Origin: Dietzia sp. JS16-p6b | GTDB taxonomy: Bacteria > Actinomycetota > Actinomycetes > Mycobacteriales > Mycobacteriaceae | NCBI RefSeq assembly: GCF_003052165.1 | Contig: NZ_CP024869.1 | Location: forward strand, 1,460,001 to 1,524,000 | Reading direction: 5' to 3' | Length of the DNA stretch: 64,000 nucleotides | Shown: one piece after another, positions 29,998 through 39,660 of the stretch | How the letters are laid out: the number at the start of each line of letters is the position of its first letter | How positions within the stretch are numbered: position 1 is the first letter of the stretch | Position numbers and translations under genes: made by a program | The notes under the pieces: generated by a model | What the model was told of the DNA's origin: nothing | Database searches by the model: none | Seen by the model: only the letters and a program-made list of their open reading frames with translations

Positions 29998-30881
29998 TGA
30001 GTATCACCACGCCCGTCGCCACCGCGTTGCCCATGGAATCACCGCCCGGTTCCGCGCCCGCCTTCCGCCTGCGAGGGCTGACCCTGGGCTACGGGGCCGA
30101 CCCCGTGATTCGGGATCTCGATCTGGACATCCCCAGCGGCCGCACCACGGTGCTGATCGGCGCCAACGGCTGTGGCAAGTCCACCATCCTGCGGGCGCTG
30201 GGCCGCCAACTCGCCCCGCTCGCCGGATCGATCGAGGTGGCCGGGCGGGACCTGGCCACCGTCAGGTCGCGCGAGCACGCCAGATCGGTGGCGTTTCTCC
30301 CGCAGTCTCCACTGGTTCCCGAGGGCCTCACGGTGGCGGAGTTGGTGGCCCGCGGGCGCCACCCGCACCGACGGTGGTGGGGATCGGCGAACGGCGACGA
30401 CGTGGCGGTCGCCGAGGCGCTGGACCTCACCGGCACCGCGGGCTTCGCCCACCGCCGGGTCGACGAACTCTCCGGCGGCCAGCGCCAGCGGGTGTGGGTG
30501 GCGTTGGTGCTGGCCCAGGCGACCCCCGCGCTCCTGCTCGACGAACCGTGCTCGTTTCTCGACCTGGCCCACCAGCTGGACGTGCTGGACCTGGTCCGCG
30601 ATCTGCCGCTGCCCGCCGGTCACGACCCGGATCCAGACGGCCCCGGGGCGGGTCGCCGGACGGTGGTGGCCGTCCTCCACGAGCTCACCCTGGCCGCGCG
30701 TGTGGCCGACCACCTGGTGGCCGTGGCCGAGGGTGGGGTGGTGGCCGCGGGGCCGCCCGATCAGGTGATCAACCCCGAGACCCTGCGCCGGGTGTTCGAT
30801 CTGGAGGCCGACATCATCAGCGACCCGCTCACCGGCCATCCCGTGGTGCTGCCGCGGGGACGAACGAAGGGGACAGTATGA
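29997..30881 (+). CDS. iron-siderophore ABC transporter ATP-binding protein
   Basis: A 294-residue ATPase that drives the FecCD permease pair. Walker A GANGCGKST (55-63), Q-loop LPQSP, signature LSGGQRQR (158-165), Walker B LLLDEP (179-184), and the H-loop in VVAVLHELTLAARVADH. An insertion of about 15 Pro/Gly/Asp-rich residues before the H-loop strand is unusual for FepC. ATG overlaps the permease stop; the last bases overlap the reductase start. Confidence 0.92.
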   Translation: MSITTPVATALPMESPPGSAPAFRLRGLTLGYGADPVIRDLDLDIPSGRTTVLIGANGCGKSTILRALGRQLAPLAGSIEVAGRDLATVRSREHARSVAFLPQSPLVPEGLTVAELVARGRHPHRRWWGSANGDDVAVAEALDLTGTAGFAHRRVDELSGGQRQRVWVALVLAQATPALLLDEPCSFLDLAHQLDVLDLVRDLPLPAGHDPDPDGPGAGRRTVVAVLHELTLAARVADHLVAVAEGGVVAAGPPDQVINPETLRRVFDLEADIISDPLTGHPVVLPRGRTKGTV

Positions 30882-31801
30882 CCGCTATCGCCGTAGAGGC
30901 CCCGATCCTCGTCGCGCAGACCCGGGTGGTCCGGGTCCGTGAACTGGGGGAGTCCTACCTGCGCCTGGTGTTGGCCGGCCCGGACCTCTCGAGGTGGTCT
31001 CGCGACGTCGTGGACCCGGGCACGGTGCGAGACGCGTACATCAAGGTGTTCGTCCCCCCGCCGGGTGGGCGGGGGATCGTCCCCGACCCGCTCGCCATCC
31101 GGGAGTGGTTGACCCTCCCGGAGCAGGAGCGGGGCTGGATGCGGACCTACACCGTGCGCCGGGCCGACTCGGTGGAGCTCGACGGCGAGCACGTCCCCGC
31201 GCTGACCGTGGACGTGGTGGTGCATCCCGGTGCGGACGAGGGACCGGGCTCGGGATGGGCGCGGTCGGTCCGGCCCGGGGACACCGTGCACCTGGCCGGC
31301 CCCGGGCGGGGCCACGCCCCGTGGGCGGCGTGGGCTCCCGGAGCCGCCGGCCGGGTGGTGTGCGCGGGTGACGAGACCGCGGCGCCGGCCCTGCTGTCCA
31401 TCGCCGGGGAGCTGGCCGCGGAGCCACGGGGGACGAGAGAGGTCCGGATCGTCCTGGAGTTGCCGACACCGGCCGATGTGCGCGCGCTGTCGGCCGAGGC
31501 GCCGGAGACCGTCACCCTGCTCTCGCGGTCCGGTGAGCGGGGACACGCGCTCGTCCATCACCTCGGCGGAGTGTTGGGCGTGGGTCAGGGATGCGTCGAG
31601 TCGGTCCTCGACGGGCGCCGTCCCGCCGAGCGGGAATGGCAGACGGCCACCACCGTCTCCGCCGGGGACCCGTATGTGTTCCTGGCCGGGGAGGCGGGGC
31701 TGGTCCGCGCGATGCGCCGCCTCGCCGTGGACGGCGCCGGGATCCCCAAGGGGGCCGTGTCGTTCATGGGCTACTGGCGCAGGGGTGCGGCCGAATCCTG
31801 A
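30878..31801 (+). CDS. siderophore-interacting protein (FAD-dependent ferric reductase)
   Basis: A 307-residue SIP/ViuB-family flavoprotein that reduces ferric siderophore in the cytoplasm to release iron. The FAD-binding motif appears as RTYTVRRAD (about 89-97), followed by a VDVVVHPG strand, an NAD(P)H-domain block VVCAGDETAAPALLSI, and a typical C-terminal GYWRRG. Last gene of the uptake operon (ATGA overlap with the ATPase). It faces the next gene, 13 bases away, tail to tail. Confidence 0.9.
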   Translation: MTAIAVEAPILVAQTRVVRVRELGESYLRLVLAGPDLSRWSRDVVDPGTVRDAYIKVFVPPPGGRGIVPDPLAIREWLTLPEQERGWMRTYTVRRADSVELDGEHVPALTVDVVVHPGADEGPGSGWARSVRPGDTVHLAGPGRGHAPWAAWAPGAAGRVVCAGDETAAPALLSIAGELAAEPRGTREVRIVLELPTPADVRALSAEAPETVTLLSRSGERGHALVHHLGGVLGVGQGCVESVLDGRRPAEREWQTATTVSAGDPYVFLAGEAGLVRAMRRLAVDGAGIPKGAVSFMGYWRRGAAES

Positions 31802-31814
31802 GCGCTCGGGCGGA

Positions 31815-32534
31815 TCAGGTCGTCTCCGGGCCCTCGTCGGGCGCCGGGTACGACGGATCCCGCAACGCGCCGAGCAGACGCGGATACCGCGATCCGGGCA
31901 GGCGGTTCCCGACCGGATCGAAGTGCAGGTTCTCGTCGTCGTCCTCCCAGGTGTCCACCGTCACACGCCCGAGGGTCTCCCATCTGCCCAGCGGAGTGGC
32001 GTGCTGGAGGGTCCACGTGCCGCCGTCGCCTGTCGGGATGGCGGCCAACAACAGCTGCCGCCCGGCGACCCTGACGGGGAACATCGAGGTCATGGTGCGG
32101 CCGGTCGTGCGCCATCCCGTGGTCAGCACGTAACGACTGATCGGACCCAGGCCCGTGCTCGCGAGCAGGATGTCGACGGGGCGGTCGGCGTGGATGCGGA
32201 TGGCCATCCCGCCGATGTCGGGGACGACGTCCGGCAGACCCACGGCGCGCGAGAAACGGATCGTCGCCGGCCACCTGCCCGTGATGTCCAGGAGCGGTGA
32301 ACCGGTTCGGCCGACCCCGGTCACGCTCAGGGTCGCCTGGGCGACGATGCCCTTGGGGTGCAGGGCCTTGGGTCGTGCCAGGCGCGTCACCGCCGCCGCG
32401 ACCCCGAAGACCGAACCGAGAAGACCCGCGACGGGGGACGAGCGCACAGCCACCTCCGCGGAAGCCTCCGGGCGACGGTCGACTGGGGCGTGGGCGGAGG
32501 TGCCGCGGGCGGTTCTCCGATGGGTGCGGGGCAT
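31815..32534 (-). CDS. small catalase-like protein
   Basis: A 239-residue protein. The stretch KGIVAQATLSVTG, ITGRWPATIRFSRAVG and then VPDIGGMAIRIHA follows the catalase pattern around the heme pocket (RFSTVAG...RDxRGFAxK). The end LHFDPVGNRLPGSRYPRLLGALRDPSY also resembles catalase-superfamily tails. It is far shorter than monofunctional catalases and the N-terminal catalytic histidine is not evident, so a heme-dependent peroxidase role is only a possibility. The 97-bp repeat (left copy) lies 115 bases upstream of its ATG. Confidence 0.5.
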   Translation of the reverse strand: MPRTHRRTARGTSAHAPVDRRPEASAEVAVRSSPVAGLLGSVFGVAAAVTRLARPKALHPKGIVAQATLSVTGVGRTGSPLLDITGRWPATIRFSRAVGLPDVVPDIGGMAIRIHADRPVDILLASTGLGPISRYVLTTGWRTTGRTMTSMFPVRVAGRQLLLAAIPTGDGGTWTLQHATPLGRWETLGRVTVDTWEDDDENLHFDPVGNRLPGSRYPRLLGALRDPSYPAPDEGPETT

Positions 32535-32648
32535 GATCCCAACGATACTCAGCGCCGCGTCTCACACAGCGGCGCTACGTGCAGTGCTCGACCGACCGCG
32601 CCTCGTCCGCACCGCCGCGCCGACCGCGCCCCGCCGACCCCGCCCCGC

Positions 32649-32745
32649 CGAGTGGTCGATTCCGATCGCGTTTGCGCAGGGCGAATTCTCCCGCTCGGCG
32701 TACTTGCGACCACTCGCCGAAAAGGGTGGACTCGGCCCCGGAGTT
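32649..32745 (+). repeat. 97-bp dispersed repeat, left copy flanking the Wadjet operon
   Basis: This 97-base segment matches 39661-39757 in the same orientation, with about six differences. It opens with CGAGTGGTCG (32649-32658) and has the exact inverse CGACCACTCG at 32707-32716, enclosing 48 bases. A second near-palindrome around GAATTC (32679-32692) lies inside. The 368-base gap between the catalase-like gene and jetD (32535-32902) otherwise shows no convincing gene. Confidence 0.88.
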
Positions 32746-32902
32746 AGGCGTGCCGATTGATCCAGTCATCGACCCTGCGGGCGACGCGACCCGATCACCG
32801 CAACTCACCGCGTCGCGTGAAGCGTTCAGAAGATGGTGGGCGAGTGGTGGGTCCGCGGACTGCCCTGACGACCCCAGGGGACCTGGCCGACGGTGTCCGG
32901 GC

Positions 32903-34102
32903 TCAGCTCCACACTGCGTGGAGGCGCGGGAGCGCCCAGTCCCAGGGGATGCGCTCCTGCTCGAGCCGGAGGTCCCCGCCGGTCGTCAGCGCCTCGAGCG
33001 CGTCGAGCTCATCCGGTGTGAGGCGCGATGGCGCGGCCCGGGTCGGCGAGGGGTCGGGCACCGCATACTCGCGCCATGCGTCCAGGGTCTCGGTGTCCAT
33101 GAGAACGCTCACGGCGTGCGGGGCGTGATGGCGTAGACGGTCGAGGATCGCGAAGCCGTGCGAGTCGAGGTCGCCCCAGTACGCGATGTGAGCGCGGAGT
33201 GCCCAGGGCAGGGCGGCGACGGCGTCGACCGCGAACCCCCGGCCGAACAACGCGACGGTCTCGGGGAGGTCCGGCAGGGCGAGGAAGGTGGTGAGGTTCT
33301 CGACGACGACGAGGTGAGGCGGTCCCCCCGAGGTACGCCACAGAGTGGCGAGCTGATCGACCGGGCTCTCGACGTCACGCAACGGGAACGCGATGTCCGG
33401 ATCAAGCACCCTCATGCGGATGCGGACGTCCGGGCCCAGCAATCCCAGCCCGGTGGCCGTCCCGCGGACCGCGTCGTCGACGCCGGCCCGAGCGGCGTCG
33501 AGCACAGCCTCGACCACCCGGGTCCGGGTCTCGATCCACTTGGTGTCGACCCCCGGGACCGCGATCTCGCGGGCACGACGCCCGGCGGTGGGGTTCGCGA
33601 GTGCCCAGCGGCACACTGCCAGGAGCTGGTCGAACGCGCCCTCCTCCCAGTCCTCCCAGGTGGCCGAGGTCTCTGCGGCGGCGCGGCGCAGCATGGAGTG
33701 ATCGGGCCCGAGGTCGATGATCCGGAGCGTGCGGTTCAGCAGCCGAGCCCACCGCGACGCCCGGTCCGCGATGTGGGCGATGGTGTCGGCGCCGACCACT
33801 TCAACGCGTTGCGGGAGCGGTACGACCCCGAACCCGGGCAGGCGGCGGTCCGCCCAGGTCAGCCGGACATCGGGTCCTCCATGGGTGCTCTCGAACTCGC
33901 GCCATCGCCTGATCCACGCCGCTGTCCCACTGGGGTCTTCGGCTGCGTTCGCGGCGGTCGGCGGCGCCGTGCTGAACCGGACGACCTCGGCGTCCCCGCC
34001 GAAGGGGTCGGCGAGCCACCGACGGTGGACCCGGGCGAACCGGGTGGCACACGCGGCCGTCAGTTGGTCTGGGTCGCGCGGCTCCGAGCGGGTAGCCACC
34101 AT
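32903..34102 (-). CDS. jetD: Wadjet anti-plasmid system protein JetD (TOPRIM nuclease)
   Basis: A 399-residue DUF3322/DUF2220 protein. In known Wadjet systems JetD is the nuclease subunit, recruited by the JetABC condensin to cut small circular DNA. The TOPRIM-like core is visible: catalytic-type Glu268 in LVVVENLTTFLAL and the D-x-D pair Asp311/Asp313 in YWGDLDSHGF. The N-terminal half is the DUF3322 arm. ATG at 34102 overlaps the jetC stop by one base (TGATG). Last gene of the four-gene operon. Confidence 0.92.
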   Translation of the reverse strand: MVATRSEPRDPDQLTAACATRFARVHRRWLADPFGGDAEVVRFSTAPPTAANAAEDPSGTAAWIRRWREFESTHGGPDVRLTWADRRLPGFGVVPLPQRVEVVGADTIAHIADRASRWARLLNRTLRIIDLGPDHSMLRRAAAETSATWEDWEEGAFDQLLAVCRWALANPTAGRRAREIAVPGVDTKWIETRTRVVEAVLDAARAGVDDAVRGTATGLGLLGPDVRIRMRVLDPDIAFPLRDVESPVDQLATLWRTSGGPPHLVVVENLTTFLALPDLPETVALFGRGFAVDAVAALPWALRAHIAYWGDLDSHGFAILDRLRHHAPHAVSVLMDTETLDAWREYAVPDPSPTRAAPSRLTPDELDALEALTTGGDLRLEQERIPWDWALPRLHAVWS

Positions 34103-37100
34103 CAGGCCTCGTCCCAGGTGACGCGCTCGATCCGGGAGTGGCTGCCGTCGTCGTTGCCCACCACCACGAGTCCGCCGATGTACGGCTCGAGGGTCTGCAG
34201 GAGCTTGAGCGGGGTGGCCAGGACCATGTGGAAACCGAAGTCGGTGAACACGTCCATCGCCCGACGCGTGTACTCGGGATCGGCGCGGTCGAACGCCTCG
34301 TCCAGAACGACCGTCCCGTAGCCGGGGACGTCGGCGTCGATGTCGGCCAGCTGGAAGCGCAGCGCCGCGGCGAGGCAGAAGAACACCAGCTTCTGCGCCT
34401 GCCCGCCGGACAGCCCGGACGAGGAATCGTGGTAGTTGGTCGGGGCGCCGTCGGCGTCGATTTCGATGCCGATGAACCCCACGTGCTTGCGGGTGTCCAG
34501 CACCGTCTGCCGCCAGCGACGGTCGCCGGCGTCCGCCGACCCGAGCTTGTCGAGCAGACGTGACATCACGGCGAAACCCGCCTCCGCGGCGTCCACGGTG
34601 CGGCTGTCGAGTGCGCCGGTCAGGGCCGTTTCCAGGTCACCGAGGAAGTCGGTGACGGTCTCCGAGCGCCGGTCCCGCACCTCGATCTGCAACCAGCGTC
34701 CCGACTGGAATTCCGATCGATGAAGGGACTCGTTGACGGGTCGGATCTTGGCTTCGATCTCCGACCGGGCCCGGCGGATGCGGCGGGCGAGCTCGCCCAG
34801 GTTGCGGGTCTGCATCTCGCCGATGAGGCCGAGGAAGCGTTCCTCGAAATCGGCCAACCTGTCCCGCCGCAGGCGGACGAGCACCTCCACCGCCTCACCG
34901 ACGAACTCCGGGTCCGACTTGAGGTCGGCCTTCATCGTGGGCCAGATCTCGAGATATGAGGTGAGGATCGCCGTGATGCGCCGGTGGATGCGGTCGCGCT
35001 CGGTGGCGGTGGCCGACTGCTCCACCGCGATCGCGCGTTCGGCCCGCTGACACACGTCCTGCACGTTGTCGGCCGTCAGCCTGCGTGTGGCGGCGGACAG
35101 GCGCGCGCGGATCCGGTCGGCGGCGTCGGGATCGGCAGCACCGTGGGACTCTTCGGAGGCACTACGCTCGGCCAATTGCGCGAGGCGGGCCTGCAGCCCG
35201 GCGACGTGGTTCGCCGCGACTGCTCGGTCACCGGTGGCCGCATCGTATGTCGATTGCGCCCGCGACTGGAACTCCTCGGCATCACGTAGTTCCCGCTCCA
35301 TCTCGGCAACCTCCGGGTGCGCCTCGCGCCACCGGTCGAGCCGCTCTCGGGCGTCGTCGGCCCGTCGTTGGGCGGTGGTCGAGTCGATCTCCTCCCACCG
35401 CAGTCCGCGGAGCGCAGCTCCCGCCTGCTGCCGGGAGCGTCGATCGGCGTCGAGGTTCTCCAGCGCCGCCCACCGGCTCTCCGCGGAGTCGATCCGGGAC
35501 TTGATCTGATCGCGCCGAGCGGTGAGCGCCTCCACCTTGGCGTCGTTGAGACCACCCAGCTGGAAGACCGCCGGATCGTCGATGCTGCGTCGGTCGTCCT
35601 TCTCGAACCTCCGACCACGCTTGATGAGGCCGTGCAGGGTGACCGCCCGCTCCAGGGCGCCCAATTCGTCGGAGGACTCGACGCAGGTCAGGTCGAACTC
35701 GCTCGCGAGTCGACGACGCATCCACTGCTGGAACGGACCGGGGGCGGGCTCCATCTTTCGGACCAGGCTGTCCGGGCCGGTCCTCTTGGCAGGCGAGTCA
35801 TCGGTGGTGTCGACGACCTCGTAGACCAGCCGAATGCCCAGATGCGTGTCGTTGACCGCGCGCGTGACCGCGGCGCGGAGATGGTCGGGGACGAGCATCG
35901 TCCGCGCGAAGCCGGAGAGCACCCGTTCGGCTGCCGGCCGCCACCTCGCATGCTCGGAGGACACATCGAGCAACTCGCCCGCGAACGGGAGTTCGCGGGG
36001 ATTGGCCCCAGCCGCACGACAGACCAGGTCCCGCGCTGCCAAGAGGCGCGAATCAATGTTCGAGCGGTGACGGAGCAGCGCCTGGAGGTCGGCCGTCACA
36101 CGGGCGAGGGTGCTCGACTCCTCGATGAGGTCCCCGGCGACCTCGCGGAGCTTCTTCCGATCACGCGCTCGCTCGGCTTCCTGGTCCGCGTCGTCCCGGT
36201 CGAGCCTGGCGAGGAGGACGGCGAAGTCCTCGGCGGTGGCCGGAAGTGTGCCGCCGAGTCGCTCGAGCTCCGTGGCCGCCCGTTCGCGACGGGAGGTCAC
36301 CGACGTTGCGTGGTCGAGCGCGCGGCCCAGCTCCCGCGCGAGCTCGTCGCGCCCGGCGCCCGCACTGCCCCGCAACCGGGAGCGGAGGTCGTCGCTGGTC
36401 GTTCTGGCTGAGTCGAGCTGATCACGGGCAGTGGCGACGGCGGCCTCGGCGGCGACGAGGGCTCCGCGCGCGGTCGACAGCTCCTCCTCGACCAGCGCGG
36501 TGGTAACGGCCACCTGCACGGCCGGGAAGGCCGAGCTCTCGGCGTCGAGTTCCTCGGCCCTCCCCAGCACCTGGATCCGTGAGGCACTCAGGTCCGCGAG
36601 CGGCTCGAGGTGAGAGATCTGTCTACGGACGTCGACCACCGACCGGTGCGCTTCCCGCAGTTCGGCGAACTGCTCGACAGCCCGGTCGGCCACGGCGAAC
36701 GTGTCCGGCTCGTCGAGCATGAAGTCCCGGAAGAGCTGATCGAGGCTGGACAGGGATTTGGCGGACAGAGTCCGGTGGAGGAGCAACTGCGCGGCCTCCG
36801 ACGCGATGCCCAGCCGGCGCCGGAACGCCGCGGCGAAGGCCAAATAGCTGTCGTGGAACCTGATGTCCGGGAACTCGCGCTTGAGCGCTCGCTTGTCGAT
36901 CCCGTTGCGCAGGTGACCGAACATCTCCGTCAGATCAAGGGGGGAGTCGGAGGGGTGCTCGGCGACGCCGTGGAGGCGCTTGATCCCGGTCGCGGAGTTG
37001 TCGCCCGAACGGGCGTAGAGCAGGAGCAGCAGCGTCACACTGCTCCCCGTCCCGTTCGAGTAGGTGAGCGCGATGGCCGAGAAAGTGGCCTTGGGGCGAA

Positions 37101-37434
37101 GGTAGACGGAGGCGAGGTCGCCCGTCTCGCCGTCGGCCCCTCGGCGCCACGCGCCGCGGAGATACGAGACGAGCGTGCGCCCGGAGCCCCGGCCGGCCTC
37201 TTCCTGGGCCGCCGCATTGAACCGGAGGTGAGCGGGCGGGACGAGTACGGCGGAGACCGCGTCTATCAGGGTCGACTTGCCGGAGCCGGAACCGCCGGTG
37301 ACCAGGAAGCCCTTCCTGGGGACCGCGACGTCGTGATACCCGTCGAGCGTGCCCCAGTTGCACACCTGGATTCGCGAGAGCCGCCTCTGCCCGGGGTGCT
37401 CCGGCATACCGGGCAACTTCAGATCATCCGGCAT
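34102..37434 (-). CDS. jetC: Wadjet anti-plasmid system protein JetC (SMC/MukB-like ATPase)
   Basis: A 1110-residue SMC-like ATPase, the motor of the Wadjet complex that extrudes DNA loops in an ATP-dependent way. Walker A GGSGSGKST is at about 47-55. Two long charged coiled-coil arms follow, with a hinge region in the middle (PFAGELLDVSSEHARWRPAAERVL). The C-terminal head carries signature LSGGQ (about 1008-1012) and Walker B VVLDEAFD (about 1042-1049). ATG at 37434 is chosen because MPDDLKLPG begins the conserved region; it overlaps the jetB end by 11 bases. A start at 37485 is possible. Confidence 0.93.
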   Translation of the reverse strand: MPDDLKLPGMPEHPGQRRLSRIQVCNWGTLDGYHDVAVPRKGFLVTGGSGSGKSTLIDAVSAVLVPPAHLRFNAAAQEEAGRGSGRTLVSYLRGAWRRGADGETGDLASVYLRPKATFSAIALTYSNGTGSSVTLLLLLYARSGDNSATGIKRLHGVAEHPSDSPLDLTEMFGHLRNGIDKRALKREFPDIRFHDSYLAFAAAFRRRLGIASEAAQLLLHRTLSAKSLSSLDQLFRDFMLDEPDTFAVADRAVEQFAELREAHRSVVDVRRQISHLEPLADLSASRIQVLGRAEELDAESSAFPAVQVAVTTALVEEELSTARGALVAAEAAVATARDQLDSARTTSDDLRSRLRGSAGAGRDELARELGRALDHATSVTSRRERAATELERLGGTLPATAEDFAVLLARLDRDDADQEAERARDRKKLREVAGDLIEESSTLARVTADLQALLRHRSNIDSRLLAARDLVCRAAGANPRELPFAGELLDVSSEHARWRPAAERVLSGFARTMLVPDHLRAAVTRAVNDTHLGIRLVYEVVDTTDDSPAKRTGPDSLVRKMEPAPGPFQQWMRRRLASEFDLTCVESSDELGALERAVTLHGLIKRGRRFEKDDRRSIDDPAVFQLGGLNDAKVEALTARRDQIKSRIDSAESRWAALENLDADRRSRQQAGAALRGLRWEEIDSTTAQRRADDARERLDRWREAHPEVAEMERELRDAEEFQSRAQSTYDAATGDRAVAANHVAGLQARLAQLAERSASEESHGAADPDAADRIRARLSAATRRLTADNVQDVCQRAERAIAVEQSATATERDRIHRRITAILTSYLEIWPTMKADLKSDPEFVGEAVEVLVRLRRDRLADFEERFLGLIGEMQTRNLGELARRIRRARSEIEAKIRPVNESLHRSEFQSGRWLQIEVRDRRSETVTDFLGDLETALTGALDSRTVDAAEAGFAVMSRLLDKLGSADAGDRRWRQTVLDTRKHVGFIGIEIDADGAPTNYHDSSSGLSGGQAQKLVFFCLAAALRFQLADIDADVPGYGTVVLDEAFDRADPEYTRRAMDVFTDFGFHMVLATPLKLLQTLEPYIGGLVVVGNDDGSHSRIERVTWDEA

Positions 37435-38137
37435 CGTCGTCCGCCTCGTCGTCGTCGAACAGGGAGGCGCCCTCGTCGGAGGCATCGCCGTGCGCGGCGA
37501 TCAACCCCCGGTACTCGTCGCGGATACCCGCCACCACGTCGGCATCGAAGAGGTGCCGGAGGACCGGAGACACCTCGGCACGTCCCTCGGTCTCGGTCTC
37601 GGTGAGCAGCGAGTACGTCTTGAGCCGGTTCCACGAGGCGTCGAACTTTCGGGTGTAGCGGGCCCGGTCGGAGTCGATCACCTGGCGATAGACGTCGATC
37701 TGTTCGGCGACGTCGGTGCGGTCGACGATCACCCGTTCGCCGGGCTGGGCCACTGACAACTCCGACCGCAGGTGCAGGAGTAGGACGGTGTCCATATGGG
37801 AGAGGGTCTCGGTTCGGAGTACAGCGGGTACCTCGACGTGGACGGAGGTGTCGACCTGACGGGTGAACGCGATCCCGGCGTCGTGGTCCAGGACAAGGTC
37901 GAGGAACACGTCCGCGAGCCTTGAGCGGAGCGCGGGCTCGTCGGACACGACCGCTGCCCAGATCTCCGGCTGGTGATGCGCCTGCACCAGTGGACCCGTG
38001 AGCAGGCGGGCGAGCGCGCGTCGGGACGCGAAGGACAGCGTCCCGGTGTCTCCGGGCCACAACGCCTCGCGGTCGTCGGCCGGGGCATCGGTCGACGCGG
38101 CGGTGGGCGGGGCACCGTCTCCCGGGGGAGCCGTCAC
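37424..38137 (-). CDS. jetB: Wadjet anti-plasmid system protein JetB (MukE-like)
   Basis: A 237-residue DUF4194 protein, the kite (MukE-like) subunit that binds JetA and JetC. Residues about 30-215 form the domain (SRRALARLLTGPLVQAHHQPEIWAAVV; LDLVLDHDAGIAFTRQV; SELSVAQPGERVIVDRTDVAEQ; WNRLKTYSLL). An alanine/proline-rich start and a very acidic C-terminus flank it. GTG at 38137 overlaps the jetA stop (GTGA), and its end overlaps jetC, so stoichiometric coupled translation is likely. Confidence 0.88.
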   Translation of the reverse strand: MTAPPGDGAPPTAASTDAPADDREALWPGDTGTLSFASRRALARLLTGPLVQAHHQPEIWAAVVSDEPALRSRLADVFLDLVLDHDAGIAFTRQVDTSVHVEVPAVLRTETLSHMDTVLLLHLRSELSVAQPGERVIVDRTDVAEQIDVYRQVIDSDRARYTRKFDASWNRLKTYSLLTETETEGRAEVSPVLRHLFDADVVAGIRDEYRGLIAAHGDASDEGASLFDDDEADDDAG

Positions 38138-39630
38138 GTGTTCTCCTCGTTCGATCGGTCGGCGGTGAACACCAGCGTAGGGATCCGGGCGGTGTGCTCG
38201 GAACCGGCCGCGCCTGTCCACGTGATGGTCTCCGTCGCGTCCGGGGCGTCCGGTGGGGCCTGCATGTGGCCCCTGATGGCCAGGTTGAGCAGGCCCACCA
38301 CACTGGCCACGCCCTGGGTGGCGGGGTGTTCGCGCAGGACGGTGCCGATGGACGACGGTCCGAGTCGGCTCACCACGTCGTCGACATGGGCGCGGAGTTC
38401 GACCTCGTCGATCTCCGAGGCGCGCACGAGCGCGGTGAGTGCGGAGAGGTCGGCCATGCCCGTGTCGTGGTGGGAGACCTCCGCCGCCACGCGTTCCTCC
38501 CCGGGGTTCCTCAGGCGCAGGGCGCTCACCGATCGGACGGACATGCCGATCCGGCGGAGCGGGACGGACATCGACGTGGTCGGTTGGGCAGCATTCGTCC
38601 TGCTGGCTTCGGCCGCGGCGGACCGGGCCGACCGGATCAGGGCGATCATCTGACGGTGTTCGACGTAGGCATCGGTCGCGACGAAGTGCCGAAGGCTCCG
38701 CGACAGGGACGTGAGGACACCGTTGACCTCGGCGCCCGCCAATTCCATCTCCTCGAACAGCGAGCGCAGTTCGCGGCGCGCGGCCGGCGGGAGGTCCGCC
38801 ACCTGCGGTCGGCTCAGGATGTCGTTGATCCACGCGTCGACCGAAGCGGAGCGCTCGGGGTCGAGGAGGACCGAGTAGAACGACGAGAAACTCCGACCCG
38901 CCTCCGAGTCACCGATGAGATCGACACCCCCGAAGACCGCGTCGAGCACGTCGCCGCGGGCACCGTCCTGGTCCAGGAGACGACGACGAAGATCCTGGTT
39001 GAGCGAGTCGAACTCAGCGCGGACCCGTGCGAAGTCGGCGGGGATGTCGTCCGCGCCGTGCAGGATCTCGGCCACCTTCTCCCGGACCTGCTCGGGATCC
39101 GCGAGTTCGACCTCGCCCGCCTCGACGCGTGCGATCGCGGCATCGATCCGCTCCCGCTTCCGGGTGAGGGACGCGAGTCGGCCCTGGATCGATGGATCGG
39201 TGTCCCGGGCGAGGTCCTCGAGCTGGCGGGTCAGAGTCTCGACCCGTGACACGGTGAGTCCGCGACGCGGGGTCTGCAGACCGTCGAGGAAGTCCACGGC
39301 CACCAGGGCTGACTGTGTGGGCTCTACCGTCTCGCCGGTCGCGGCGGTTCCTGGACGCCTGAGCATCCAGCCGGCGTCCACCCACGCCCGCACGTAGGAC
39401 TGTGCGGTCCCGGGAAGATCCGCACCGGAGTCGCGCACCGCCAGCAACGTCCTGTCGAGGAACTCGTAGAGCTCCGCTGACGGCACCCGGCGGGAGGAGC
39501 CCTCGAACATCTCCCTCAGAACCGCCACAATCAGCGGCCAAAGCGGGCTGCGCAGCAGCGCGAGGGTCGGAGACTCCGCGTTCAGCCGGGTGAGGGCAAA
39601 GAAGCGGGCCAGCGCGGACATGGCGTTCAT
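38134..39630 (-). CDS. jetA: Wadjet anti-plasmid system protein JetA (MukF-like kleisin)
   Basis: A 498-residue DUF3375 protein, the kleisin subunit of the Wadjet condensin. The N-terminal winged-helix region (LRSPLWPLIVAVLREMFEG; SAELYEFLDRTLLAVRDSG) is followed by coiled-coil segments (RLASLTRKRERIDAAIARVEAGEVEL) and a C-terminal winged helix. First gene of jetABCD. Start is ATG 39630 or the in-frame ATG 39621; neither has a good ribosome site. The right-hand copy of the 97-bp repeat ends only 30 bases upstream of the start, so the promoter may lie in or next to it. Confidence 0.9.
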   Translation of the reverse strand: MNAMSALARFFALTRLNAESPTLALLRSPLWPLIVAVLREMFEGSSRRVPSAELYEFLDRTLLAVRDSGADLPGTAQSYVRAWVDAGWMLRRPGTAATGETVEPTQSALVAVDFLDGLQTPRRGLTVSRVETLTRQLEDLARDTDPSIQGRLASLTRKRERIDAAIARVEAGEVELADPEQVREKVAEILHGADDIPADFARVRAEFDSLNQDLRRRLLDQDGARGDVLDAVFGGVDLIGDSEAGRSFSSFYSVLLDPERSASVDAWINDILSRPQVADLPPAARRELRSLFEEMELAGAEVNGVLTSLSRSLRHFVATDAYVEHRQMIALIRSARSAAAEASRTNAAQPTTSMSVPLRRIGMSVRSVSALRLRNPGEERVAAEVSHHDTGMADLSALTALVRASEIDEVELRAHVDDVVSRLGPSSIGTVLREHPATQGVASVVGLLNLAIRGHMQAPPDAPDATETITWTGAAGSEHTARIPTLVFTADRSNEENT

Positions 39631-39660
39631 GGTGGCATGTGGGTACGACGCCAGCGGCAG

